From JALYTY01 sp964546935 (GTDB lineage Bacteria > Vulcanimicrobiota > Vulcanimicrobiia > Vulcanimicrobiales > Vulcanimicrobiaceae), in contig CAZJLJ010000043.1 of NCBI GenBank assembly GCA_964546935.1, positions 1-25,319 of the forward strand: DNA of 25,319 nucleotides. The letters are read 5' to 3'. Numbering within the stretch: the first letter of the stretch is position 1; each line of letters starts with the position of its first letter. The notes beneath the pieces were generated by a model. The model had not been told where the DNA came from, ran no database searches, and worked only from the letters and a program-made list of their open reading frames with translations. A program made the position numbers and the translations under genes. This document shows, piece by piece, positions 1-6,651 of the stretch.

Positions 1-24
1 ACTGCTACTACTGCCACTGTCCAA
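1..24 (-). CDS. Start of a gene under M-box control, cut by the window edge
   Basis: Only eight codons are visible. I place the start at TTG (24-22), because a near-consensus Shine-Dalgarno, AAGGTGGTGA, lies 7 nt upstream; the peptide would begin MDSGSSSS. In another frame, GTG at 35-33 or 38-36 also opens a reading frame with a hydrophobic beginning, but it sits inside that ribosome binding site. The product cannot be recognised. Genes behind M-box riboswitches usually encode magnesium or divalent-metal transporters such as MgtE, CorA, MgtA or NRAMP proteins, so a metal transporter is expected by context only. Confidence 0.4.
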
Positions 25-72
25 GCGAAAATCACCACCTTTCCAGCGCTTTCCCGGCGTGAAAGCTTAAAA

Positions 73-105
73 CAAAAAATGCCGCCGGCGAACCTCGCGG
101 GCGAC
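73..105 (-). terminator. Intrinsic terminator of the M-box leader
   Basis: Read on the minus strand, a 25-nt hairpin (105 to 81) pairs GTCGCC with GGCGGC and then GCG with CGC around an AGGTT loop, with one C-C mismatch. It is followed by ATTTTTTG (80-73). It lies between the M-box aptamer and the start of the downstream gene, the usual place for a riboswitch-controlled attenuator. Magnesium binding should favour termination here. Confidence 0.8.
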
Positions 106-142
106 ATTTGGAGAAACTTCAAGCGGTCTTAGGACCGGCGAA

Positions 143-317
143 CTTTCCTCACACGTGTCGAGCTTTAGCACTGCACGCCATAGAGAGATCGGTTCTCCGG
201 TCTCAGCCGCGTTAGGTACCGCCTTGATTCGGCGGTGCCTGGTAACCCGTTGGGGTCTCTCGACCTTTCCGGGCAGCGGCGTATCTTCGTGCAGACGCCT
301 CACCTAACGAGGAATCC
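143..317 (-). promoter_or_regulatory. M-box (ykoK) magnesium riboswitch aptamer
   Basis: The minus strand carries the conserved M-box strings in the right order. GTTAGGTGAGGC is at 308-297. A segment reading AGATACGCCGCTGCCC follows, then GTCGAGAGAC, then ATCAAGGCGGTACCTAACGC, and finally GTGCTAAAGCTC near 172-161. The closing P1 stem is visible: TTCCTC (314-309) pairs with GAGGAA (150-145). The family senses Mg2+ and normally switches off magnesium transporter genes when Mg2+ is plentiful. A small hairpin (138-123) lies between aptamer and terminator and may take part in switching. The regulated gene is off the left edge. Confidence 0.93.
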
Positions 318-343
318 ATAAGCATCATACTCCTCGTTGTCAA
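315..343 (-). promoter_or_regulatory. Possible promoter of the M-box transcript
   Basis: A perfect TTGACA (343-338) is followed after 17 bp by TATGGA (320-315), but transcription from that pair would start near 308 and lose the 5' strand of P1. TATGAT (329-324) would start transcription near 317, exactly where P1 begins, but has no good -35. One of the two is likely used; the sequence does not decide. Confidence 0.35.
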
Positions 344-380
344 CCGGGGTTACATAATTAGGACTGCCTCACGCGCGCGT

Positions 381-399
381 CGATTGGATCATCCGTTCG
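381..399 (+). promoter_or_regulatory. Regulon palindrome, imperfect copy, upstream of orphan kdpA
   Basis: CGATTGGATCATCCGTTCG is centred on C390. The right half is perfect; the left half differs at two of nine positions. The start codon of the orphan kdpA is 51 bp from the centre and the -10 hexamer begins 39 bp from it, the same geometry as the copies at 6592 and 8978. The minus-strand M-box promoter does not fit this spacing, so this copy probably serves kdpA only. Confidence 0.7.
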
Positions 400-428
400 G
401 AGGGTTACCGGTTTAACGCGAGCTCGCC

Positions 429-434
429 TACAAT
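429..434 (+). promoter_or_regulatory. -10 element of orphan kdpA, leaderless transcript
   Basis: TACAAT begins 39 bp right of the palindrome centre at 390 and ends 6 nt before the ATG at 441, so a start 12 nt after the first base of the hexamer falls on the A of ATG. The -35 region (around 405-411) is poor, which fits dependence on an activator. No ribosome binding site precedes the gene. Confidence 0.6.
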
Positions 435-440
435 AGTCGC

Positions 441-2132
441 ATGGCGTGGCTGAATGCCGTCGTATTTCTCGCTTTATTAGCGTTGCTTGCGATTCCGTTA
501 GCGCGCTATATCGAACGTGTCTTCGCCGGTGAAAAAACGTGGCTGAGCCGCGTTCTTTTGCCATGCGAGAGGGCCATCTACCGCTTTTGCAGCGTCGATC
601 CCGATCGCGAGATGAATTGGGCCGAGTACAGCTTTGCGATCTTGGCGATTAGCGCACTTGGATTCGCCGTTCTCTATCTCATATTGCGCGTGCAATCGTG
701 GCTGCCGCTCAATCCACAACACTTTCCAAACGTCTCATCTGGGATCTCATGGAACACTGCCGCAAGCTTCATCACGACGACGAATTGGCAGTTTTACGCG
801 GGCGAGAACACGCTGAGTTACCTTTCGCAAATGGCGGGTCTCGCGTGGCAAAACTTCATGGCCGGCGCCACGGGTCTTGCGGCGGGCATTGCGGTTATTC
901 GCGGCTTCGCACGCAGCGGTACCGACAAGCTCGGAAACTTTTGGGTCGATCTTACGCGTAGCCTGCTCTACGTACTGCTCCCGCTTTCCATCGTGTTTGG
1001 ATTGCTTTTTGTTTCGCAAGGCATCCCGCAGAATTTCGCTCCCTACATCGCGGCTTCGAATGCGGAGCGATTCGTACAAAGCATTACCGGCGGACCAATG
1101 GCATCGCAGGAAGCGATTAGTTTGCTGGGCGGAAACGGCGGCGGATTCGTCGGCGCGAACACCACTGCACCGAATGAAAATCCAACCGGATTTTCAAATT
1201 TGCTCGAGCTCCTTGCTATTTGGCTCGTGCCCGCGGCGTTGCCATTGACCTTTGGGAGAATGGTCCATAACCAACGTGCCGGCTGGGCAATCCTTGGCGC
1301 GATGACCGCACTAGCCATGATCGGCTTTGCGTTTGCGCAACTGGCAGAGCAAGCCGGTAATCCGCTCGTCCATTCACTTGGCGTTGCCGGTGGAAATATG
1401 GAAGGCAAAGAGGTGCGCTTCGGCGTGCACAACGCCGGCCTTTCGATTGCGGTGGCAATGAACTCCGGCACCGGTGCAAACAACGCAACAAACGACTCGT
1501 TGATGCCGATCGGCGGGCTCGTGGGAATGTCGTTTATGCAGTTGGCGGAGGTGTTGTTCGGCGGTGTCGGAAGCGGCATCTACGGCATGCTCGTGTTCGT
1601 CGTACTGACGGTATTTATTTGCGGGTTGATGGTTGGACGAACTCCTGAGTACCTAGGCAAGAAAATCGAGCGGCATGAAATCCAGTACTCGATGCTCGCA
1701 GTGCTGGTCTTTCCGGCGATTATTTTGATCGAAGCCGCAGTATCGGTGCTCGTACGGCCTGGACTTGCAACGCTTGGAAATGCGGGACCTCACGGATTCT
1801 CCGAAATTCTTTACGCGTTCACGTCGAGCTCTGCCAACAACGGCTCGGCATTCGCAGGTCTGGGGCCAAATGTTTTCTACAGTGTAATGCTCGGAATCGC
1901 CATGCTGGGTGGACGTTTTCTCGTTTTGATTCCAACGCTCGCGCTTGCATCGTCTTTGGCCGCCCGTCCGACGAATACGCTGAGCAAAGGCACGTTCCGT
2001 ACCGATAATGCCTTTTTCGCCGTGCTGCTTTGCGGCGTCATCATCCTTGTCGGTGCGCTCACGTTCTTACCTGCCGATGCTTTGGGTCCGATTGCCGAGC
2101 AACTTTTAATCGGTCAAGGCAAAACGTTTTAA
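441..2132 (+). CDS. kdpA: Orphan potassium-transporting ATPase subunit KdpA, variant filter
   Basis: KdpA is the channel-like, potassium-binding inner-membrane subunit of the KdpFABC pump and belongs to the superfamily of K+ transporters with four pore loops. This 563-aa copy is full length. The pore loops are recognisable: TTTNWQ at residues 112-117, GGNGGGF at 230-236, NSGTGANN at 341-348, and SSSANNGSAFAGL further on. The first three depart from the usual TNTNWQ, GTNGGGF and TGAV-type sequences, while the partner kdpA at 9226 keeps the standard first two. No kdpB, kdpC or kdpF follows; the next gene is convergent, 5 bp away. It carries the regulon palindrome and should be leaderless. It could replace KdpA in an alternative pump, or act as a channel on its own. 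Family assignment is certain; function is not. Confidence 0.95.
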   Translation: MAWLNAVVFLALLALLAIPLARYIERVFAGEKTWLSRVLLPCERAIYRFCSVDPDREMNWAEYSFAILAISALGFAVLYLILRVQSWLPLNPQHFPNVSSGISWNTAASFITTTNWQFYAGENTLSYLSQMAGLAWQNFMAGATGLAAGIAVIRGFARSGTDKLGNFWVDLTRSLLYVLLPLSIVFGLLFVSQGIPQNFAPYIAASNAERFVQSITGGPMASQEAISLLGGNGGGFVGANTTAPNENPTGFSNLLELLAIWLVPAALPLTFGRMVHNQRAGWAILGAMTALAMIGFAFAQLAEQAGNPLVHSLGVAGGNMEGKEVRFGVHNAGLSIAVAMNSGTGANNATNDSLMPIGGLVGMSFMQLAEVLFGGVGSGIYGMLVFVVLTVFICGLMVGRTPEYLGKKIERHEIQYSMLAVLVFPAIILIEAAVSVLVRPGLATLGNAGPHGFSEILYAFTSSSANNGSAFAGLGPNVFYSVMLGIAMLGGRFLVLIPTLALASSLAARPTNTLSKGTFRTDNAFFAVLLCGVIILVGALTFLPADALGPIAEQLLIGQGKTF

Positions 2133-2137
2133 TCCGG

Positions 2138-3229
2138 TTAAACCGCGCGCTTCCGGCTTCGAGAAACGACGGCCGGCACGGATGTGGCGCTCACGGCAAG
2201 TGTGGCGAGAACAACGGCAAACGTTGCGCCGATGATTGCTTCGCGATACGGCGTAGCCGGAGGAAGAGCGAGTGCCAGTGCGAGGGAGAGCGCGCTTCGC
2301 AACCCCGCGATACGAATGACGTCTAGCCATTGGCGAGGGAAGCCCGCGCGCAACAAAAGGCTGCCCACTACGAAACGCGATGCCGCTACGCCCACGAGCG
2401 TCGCCATAACGAATAAGACATTGTGGGTAATGTACGCAAGCTGTAACGCCGCGCCGACCATGAAAAAGACCGCGGCATTTGCGAAAAGCGCAGAAACATC
2501 CCAGAAGCGGTTTACGTCCTCGGCAATATTCAACGCAACGGAGTTTCGTTCGAAGTAACGCAGCGCGATTCCACACGCTATCACGGCAAAAATTCCAGAG
2601 AGATGCAATTCATCGCCCGCGAAGTATGATCCGTACGCGCAAACGATGGTTGCCGCGATTTGTGTGCCGGCTTCGCTTGAATTCCGTAGTACACGCGATG
2701 CGAGAAGCGCCCATGCGATACCTAGTGCGACGCCGCCAAGTGCTCCAGCTATCGAGAGTAGGCTAACCGTTGCGACCGTAGCCGGCGTTGCATTTGCAAA
2801 AAGCAGCAACAGAACGGCGTGGTAGAGTACAACGGCAACGGCGTCGTTGAATAACGACTCGCATTCCACGATGGTTGCGAGTGATTTTGGAATTTTGAGC
2901 CGGCGGAAGACGGCGAGCACGGCAATCGGATCCGTCGCGCTCAAGATGGCACCGGTAAGCAGCGCAACGCCGAACGGTACGCGGACGGCGACCAGGGCGG
3001 CGGCAATTAGAAGCGCGGTCAGGATCACGCCGGGTCCCGCGAGCGTTACGATCGCGCGCCATTGACGCGCGATCGCGCGATAGTTCAAATTCCACGCCGC
3101 TTCGAATAGCAGCGGAGGCAGAAAAACGTACAACGTAGAGTGGCCAAGCGCATAATCAAAGCGCCCCGGCTGTATAACGGCATACAGGATGCCAATCGCC
3201 ACGAATGCCAGTATGTGTTGGAGTCTCAT
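2138..3229 (-). CDS. CPA1-family cation/proton antiporter, short N-terminus
   Basis: This 363-aa inner-membrane protein belongs to the NhaP/NHE-type sodium or potassium/proton exchangers. It shows FLPPLLFEAA (36-45), ATDPIAVLAVF (98-108) and ECESLFNDAVAV (122-133). The Asp pair D100 and N128-D129 sits at the expected ion-binding positions. The rest is a run of hydrophobic helices. It starts 14 nt after the ABC ATPase stop, so it is the last gene of that operon. The frame upstream of this ATG closes at a stop without another start codon, and family members usually have one more N-terminal helix, so this protein appears one helix short. In the operon it could export Na+ or H+ or release K+; direction and ion cannot be read from sequence. 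Confidence 0.9.
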   Translation of the reverse strand: MRLQHILAFVAIGILYAVIQPGRFDYALGHSTLYVFLPPLLFEAAWNLNYRAIARQWRAIVTLAGPGVILTALLIAAALVAVRVPFGVALLTGAILSATDPIAVLAVFRRLKIPKSLATIVECESLFNDAVAVVLYHAVLLLLFANATPATVATVSLLSIAGALGGVALGIAWALLASRVLRNSSEAGTQIAATIVCAYGSYFAGDELHLSGIFAVIACGIALRYFERNSVALNIAEDVNRFWDVSALFANAAVFFMVGAALQLAYITHNVLFVMATLVGVAASRFVVGSLLLRAGFPRQWLDVIRIAGLRSALSLALALALPPATPYREAIIGATFAVVLATLAVSATSVPAVVSRSRKRAV

Positions 3230-3243
3230 CGATATGTGGCGAG

Positions 3244-4563
3244 TTACTGGCCGGGCTTCAGTTCCGCGGGCTGTTCGTTAAGATACAAAGTCCCTTCGGC
3301 GGAATCGTACTCAAACAGTTCAGCGTATCGACCCCAGTCTACCGCGGTGGCGAACTGCCGCTGCGCTTCCTCTCGCGGAAAGTATTCGTCCCAAAGGTCC
3401 AAAAAGAAATCCTCGCGCATCGATTTGCTTCGCTTCTCGCTCAACGTTCGGACGATCGAATCAAACAGTGGAATCTGCGCGAGGAGTTGATCGCGGAAGA
3501 TATCTTTGCTGTGCAATATCGAAGCTTCGACGAACTCAACGCCCAGCGGCATGATCGAAACGCGACCCTCTGAAGCTTTCGCGAATCCGAGCGTGGATGC
3601 GGCCTCGATGATTGCAAGCAGATCGTCCGTAGTGACGGCCAAGCGGTCTGCCAGGCTGGAAATGTCTTCGCTGCTTTCGGTTCGGTCGTCGAGTATCTCT
3701 AGGAGCCCGCTTAGTCCACCCACGCGAACGTGCGGAAGCGGTTGTGCGAAAGGCGATAGGCGTTTTGGTTGCAGCTTTCCTACGCTTACGTCAAGGTTCG
3801 GATCGGTCATTACCGCATATAAGTGATCCACGAGATCCTTGTAGTGTTGACCGTTTCGATCGTGCGGGCGTGGAAGATCGATTTGTGCCTCACCGCGAAT
3901 GTGTCCGGGATTCGAGCCAAGGACGATCACGCGATCGGCGAGCAATACTGCTTCTTCGATATTGTGGGTTACAAGCAGGACGCTTTCGGACGGAAAGGCG
4001 CCTGAATTCCACAGCGTGTCGATTTCATGGCGCAGGTTTTCCGCCGTCAATACGTCCAGCGCACTAAACGGCTCGTCCATGAACAAGACTTTTGGTTCGA
4101 CGACCAAAGCTCGAGCAATTCCAACTCGCTGTTTCATTCCGCCCGAGAGCTCTTTTGGATAAGCAGCCTCGAAGCCATCAAGACCGACCATGTCGATTGC
4201 ACTGAGCGCACGCCGTGAGCGGCCGGCACGCGGTACGCCGAGCGCCTTCAATCCGATCTCGACGTTGTCCAGAACCGTCAGCCAAGGAAGCAATGCAAAG
4301 CTTTGAAAGACCATCGCGACGTCGGGATTTGCGCCCTTCACGAGGCGGCCGTCGCTGAGAACCGTTCCGGACGTTGGGCGAATCAAGCCGGCCATCGTCC
4401 TCAGGAGCGTACTTTTTCCACTTCCGCTTCGCCCGAGGAGAGCCAAGACTTCGCCATGTTTCACCGCAAGGCTCACGTCGTTGAGGGCAACAAACTCGCC
4501 TTTTCCGCTCGGGACGGGAAAGCTCTTCGAAACGTGTTCGCAAACGATTAACTCGTCGCTCAT
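3244..4563 (-). CDS. ABC transporter ATPase, NitT/TauT type, with AAA-associated C-terminal domain
   Basis: 439 aa. The N-terminal 250 residues are a complete ABC ATPase: Walker A GRSGSGKST (44-52), Q-loop Q87, signature LSGGMKQR (139-146), Walker B VLFMDE (159-164), and the H-loop VTHNIEEA. The closest family is the nitrate/sulfonate/bicarbonate importer ATPases. Residues about 270-430 form an extra domain of the kind called AAA-associated C-terminal, rich in acidic and hydrophobic residues. This domain is known from ABC ATPases paired with a fused double permease and without a binding protein. The start overlaps the permease stop (ATGA), so the two are translationally coupled. Substrate unknown. 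The shared palindrome with kdp genes suggests a role under potassium limitation, by inference only. Confidence 0.93.
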   Translation of the reverse strand: MSDELIVCEHVSKSFPVPSGKGEFVALNDVSLAVKHGEVLALLGRSGSGKSTLLRTMAGLIRPTSGTVLSDGRLVKGANPDVAMVFQSFALLPWLTVLDNVEIGLKALGVPRAGRSRRALSAIDMVGLDGFEAAYPKELSGGMKQRVGIARALVVEPKVLFMDEPFSALDVLTAENLRHEIDTLWNSGAFPSESVLLVTHNIEEAVLLADRVIVLGSNPGHIRGEAQIDLPRPHDRNGQHYKDLVDHLYAVMTDPNLDVSVGKLQPKRLSPFAQPLPHVRVGGLSGLLEILDDRTESSEDISSLADRLAVTTDDLLAIIEAASTLGFAKASEGRVSIMPLGVEFVEASILHSKDIFRDQLLAQIPLFDSIVRTLSEKRSKSMREDFFLDLWDEYFPREEAQRQFATAVDWGRYAELFEYDSAEGTLYLNEQPAELKPGQ

Positions 4564-6290
4564 AGCGTGAAGCGTTCCTCAGCGTAACGGTAGAGCCGTC
4601 GCCAAACCAGAGTATTTACGGTAACTACGAAGATGCTCATCATGCTTATTCCGAGAGTGACCCGCGGCCAGTCTCCCTTCGATGTCGCTTCGGCGATGTA
4701 ACTTCCGAGGCCGGTTGCGGTTAAGGTGGCCGTTCCCCACGTGACGATTTCGGAGACGATACTTGCGTTCCACGCTCCGCCGCTCGCCGTAATCGCTCCG
4801 GTGACCCACGAAGAGAAAATCGCCGGTATGATGAGGCGTCGCCAACGAAGCCAGCCCTTTACTTCCAAATCCGCGGTCATTTCGCGTAACTCTGTCGGGA
4901 TTGTTTGCGCACCGGCAATAGTATTAAACAGGATGTACCATTGCGCGCCGAGCGCCATGAGCAATACGCATCCCCAGTTGATCGGTACGTTCCACCTGAT
5001 AAAGACGAGCGTCGCAAACGGAAACAACACATTTGCAGGAAAAGAAGCTAGAAACTGAACCAGTGGCTGCACGGAACGAGCGATCTTGGGGTTCAATCCA
5101 AGCGCGACGCCGATCGGCGTCCAAACCATAGTGGCTAAGATCAAGAGTAAAATCACCCTCGCGAACGTGATCAGGCCCAACGCGAAGACGCGAAGTACTT
5201 CATGCACTCCCACCGTGCTGAGAATGAAGTAAAGCGCCAGCGCCAGTAAGACAGCTACGACCAAGAACAGGATCGCGTCATAGGTGCGATCGCCAAGACG
5301 ACTGTCGTTCCTTGATAGATGCAGAGAGCGAAACGCAGTCATGGCGGAAAGTAGCGTTCCGATTGAGTCTGCTACGGGCTGCCAAAGCCAAGATAAACGT
5401 GAGGGCAGAGAAGAAGCACGTAACAAGTCATAAACCCACGAGCGCGGCGCGGCGCCGGATGCGCTTTGTTCCATTCGGAATTTGTCCGACCACGCAACGA
5501 GCGGTTTCCAAAATAATTGGTCGACTACTACTATAACCACGGCAATCGTTATGGCGGCGAGGAGAAGTGCCTGCAGGTTCTTAGAGACAACGGCAGCGGC
5601 GACGTACGATCCCACTCCCGGTAATGTGTAATTCTGATTGAGAACACTGATCGCTTCACTGGCTGCGAGGAAAAACCAACCGCCTCCAAAGCTCATCATG
5701 GCGTTCCAAACGAGGCCGATCATGGATGACGGAACATCGAGTTGAACGAACCGTTGCCATCCCGAAAGGCGATAGAGTTGCGCGGCCTCCTTCAACTCTG
5801 TCGGAATGGAGCGCAGCGATTGATAGAACGCGAAGGCCATATTCCACGCTTGCGCTGTGAAGATTGCAAAGACAGAGGCCATTTCGAGACCCAGAAGTCT
5901 CCCGGGAAAAAATGCGATAAAGCCCGTTACGGTTATCGAAAGAAATCCAAGAACCGGAATGGATTGAAGGACATCTAACACTGGAATGAGCACGCGCTCG
6001 GCGTGGCGGTTGCGCGCGGCCGCATAGCCATACACCAGCGTAAATGCAACGGACCAGGACAACGCGACGAACATCCGAAGCGTCGAGCGCGCTGCATAGT
6101 ATGGCAGGTTGCGTGGGTCGAGATCTATATGCGGGACAGATCTGCTCGGGACGAAGCTTATCAGCGTTCCGGCACCGACTTTTGCAAAAATCGCTACAAG
6201 TGTAAGCCCGCCGAGCAAGACCGCAATGTCGGCAATTCCGAAAGGAGTACGGCGAAACGCGTCCGAGGCGGCCTGCTCGTTCCGGATCAT
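4560..6290 (-). CDS. Fused double ABC permease, NitT/TauT type
   Basis: 576 aa, with two binding-protein-dependent transport permease domains in one chain. Each has an EAA coupling loop: IPTELKEAAQLYRLSGWQRF near residues 161-180 and IPTELREMTADLEVKGWLRW near 479-498. Each half is preceded by several transmembrane helices, and the second begins near residue 335. The fusion replaces the usual permease dimer and should pair with the ATPase encoded directly downstream (4-bp overlap). No periplasmic binding protein is encoded anywhere in the window, so either it lies elsewhere or the transporter works without one. The ATG (6290) is 36 nt after the stop of the 66-aa gene. Family call is firm; substrate is not known. 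Confidence 0.93.
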   Translation of the reverse strand: MIRNEQAASDAFRRTPFGIADIAVLLGGLTLVAIFAKVGAGTLISFVPSRSVPHIDLDPRNLPYYAARSTLRMFVALSWSVAFTLVYGYAAARNRHAERVLIPVLDVLQSIPVLGFLSITVTGFIAFFPGRLLGLEMASVFAIFTAQAWNMAFAFYQSLRSIPTELKEAAQLYRLSGWQRFVQLDVPSSMIGLVWNAMMSFGGGWFFLAASEAISVLNQNYTLPGVGSYVAAAVVSKNLQALLLAAITIAVVIVVVDQLFWKPLVAWSDKFRMEQSASGAAPRSWVYDLLRASSLPSRLSWLWQPVADSIGTLLSAMTAFRSLHLSRNDSRLGDRTYDAILFLVVAVLLALALYFILSTVGVHEVLRVFALGLITFARVILLLILATMVWTPIGVALGLNPKIARSVQPLVQFLASFPANVLFPFATLVFIRWNVPINWGCVLLMALGAQWYILFNTIAGAQTIPTELREMTADLEVKGWLRWRRLIIPAIFSSWVTGAITASGGAWNASIVSEIVTWGTATLTATGLGSYIAEATSKGDWPRVTLGISMMSIFVVTVNTLVWRRLYRYAEERFTL

Positions 6291-6326
6291 GTCGGATGAC
6301 GCTTTCGACGACGGCCCGTCACATCG

Positions 6327-6527
6327 CTACAAATGCGAGTCGGGCAAAGGCGTGACTTCCAGCACCTCGTTCGCGGCTACGACGTGCGGTATGCTTTTTG
6401 CCCCCGCAAGCGGACGTATCAAGAATACTGCTGTTGATAATCGAATGAGCACGCCGAAAAACTTGCCGTTATGAGTTGCGATTTCACAGAATCGTCCGCC
6501 GTGCTGAGCTAATTCCCCAACGATCAT
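6327..6527 (-). CDS. Small protein of 66 aa, first gene of the ABC operon
   Basis: I do not recognise this gene. It starts with ATG at 6527, preceded by AGAGGA about 14 nt upstream and by a promoter whose -10 (TATGAT) is placed exactly as in the other regulon promoters, which supports it being real. The chain alternates hydrophobic and polar residues (GKFFGVLIRLSTAVFLIRPL, then a patch ending ANEVLEVTPLP). It looks like a small all-beta, Sm- or SH3-like fold, not a membrane helix. That fold guess is weak. It lies 36 nt before the permease and could be an accessory factor. It could also be a spurious frame in a leader. Confidence 0.5.
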   Translation of the reverse strand: MIVGELAQHGGRFCEIATHNGKFFGVLIRLSTAVFLIRPLAGAKSIPHVVAANEVLEVTPLPDSHL

Positions 6528-6556
6528 TTAGGATGCAAGGTTCCTCTTTCTGCGTG

Positions 6557-6562
6557 ATCATA
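6557..6562 (-). promoter_or_regulatory. -10 element of the ABC transporter/antiporter operon
   Basis: TATGAT on the minus strand begins 39 bp from the palindrome centre at 6601. Transcription would start near 6550 and give a 24-nt leader, GAAAGAGGAACC and onward, containing a Shine-Dalgarno-like AGAGGA before the ATG at 6527. This is the only leadered promoter of the five. No good -35 is visible. Confidence 0.6.
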
Positions 6563-6591
6563 CGAAAATCACACCGGATATAGGAAGCCGT

Positions 6592-6610
6592 CGAACGGAT
6601 CATCCATTCG
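6592..6610 (+). promoter_or_regulatory. Regulon palindrome between the ABC operon and the porin
   Basis: CGAACGGATCATCCATTCG is centred on C6601, with arms matching at 8 of 9 positions. It is the only such sequence in the 124-bp divergent region. A -10 hexamer begins 38 bp to the right (porin) and another 39 bp to the left (ABC operon), so one site can serve both directions. Confidence 0.8.
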
Positions 6611-6638
6611 GCGGGTACGCATTTGGTCCGTAGGAGCG

Positions 6639-6644
6639 TATGCT
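6639..6644 (+). promoter_or_regulatory. -10 element of the porin gene
   Basis: TATGCT begins 38 bp right of the palindrome centre. It contains the ATG at 6640 that a gene finder would take as the start codon. Transcription from here would begin at about 6651, immediately before the next in-frame ATG at 6652. Confidence 0.6.
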
Positions 6645-6651
6645 AGCGTGG

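Noticed and set aside
67..303. Minus-strand 78-aa frame at the left edge
   Set aside because: It lies inside the M-box riboswitch and terminator; the structured RNA explains the sequence.
6281..6297. GGATCATGTCGGA near the permease start as a further palindrome copy
   Set aside because: It contains the permease start codon, matches only the GGATCAT centre, and lacks correct spacing to any -10.
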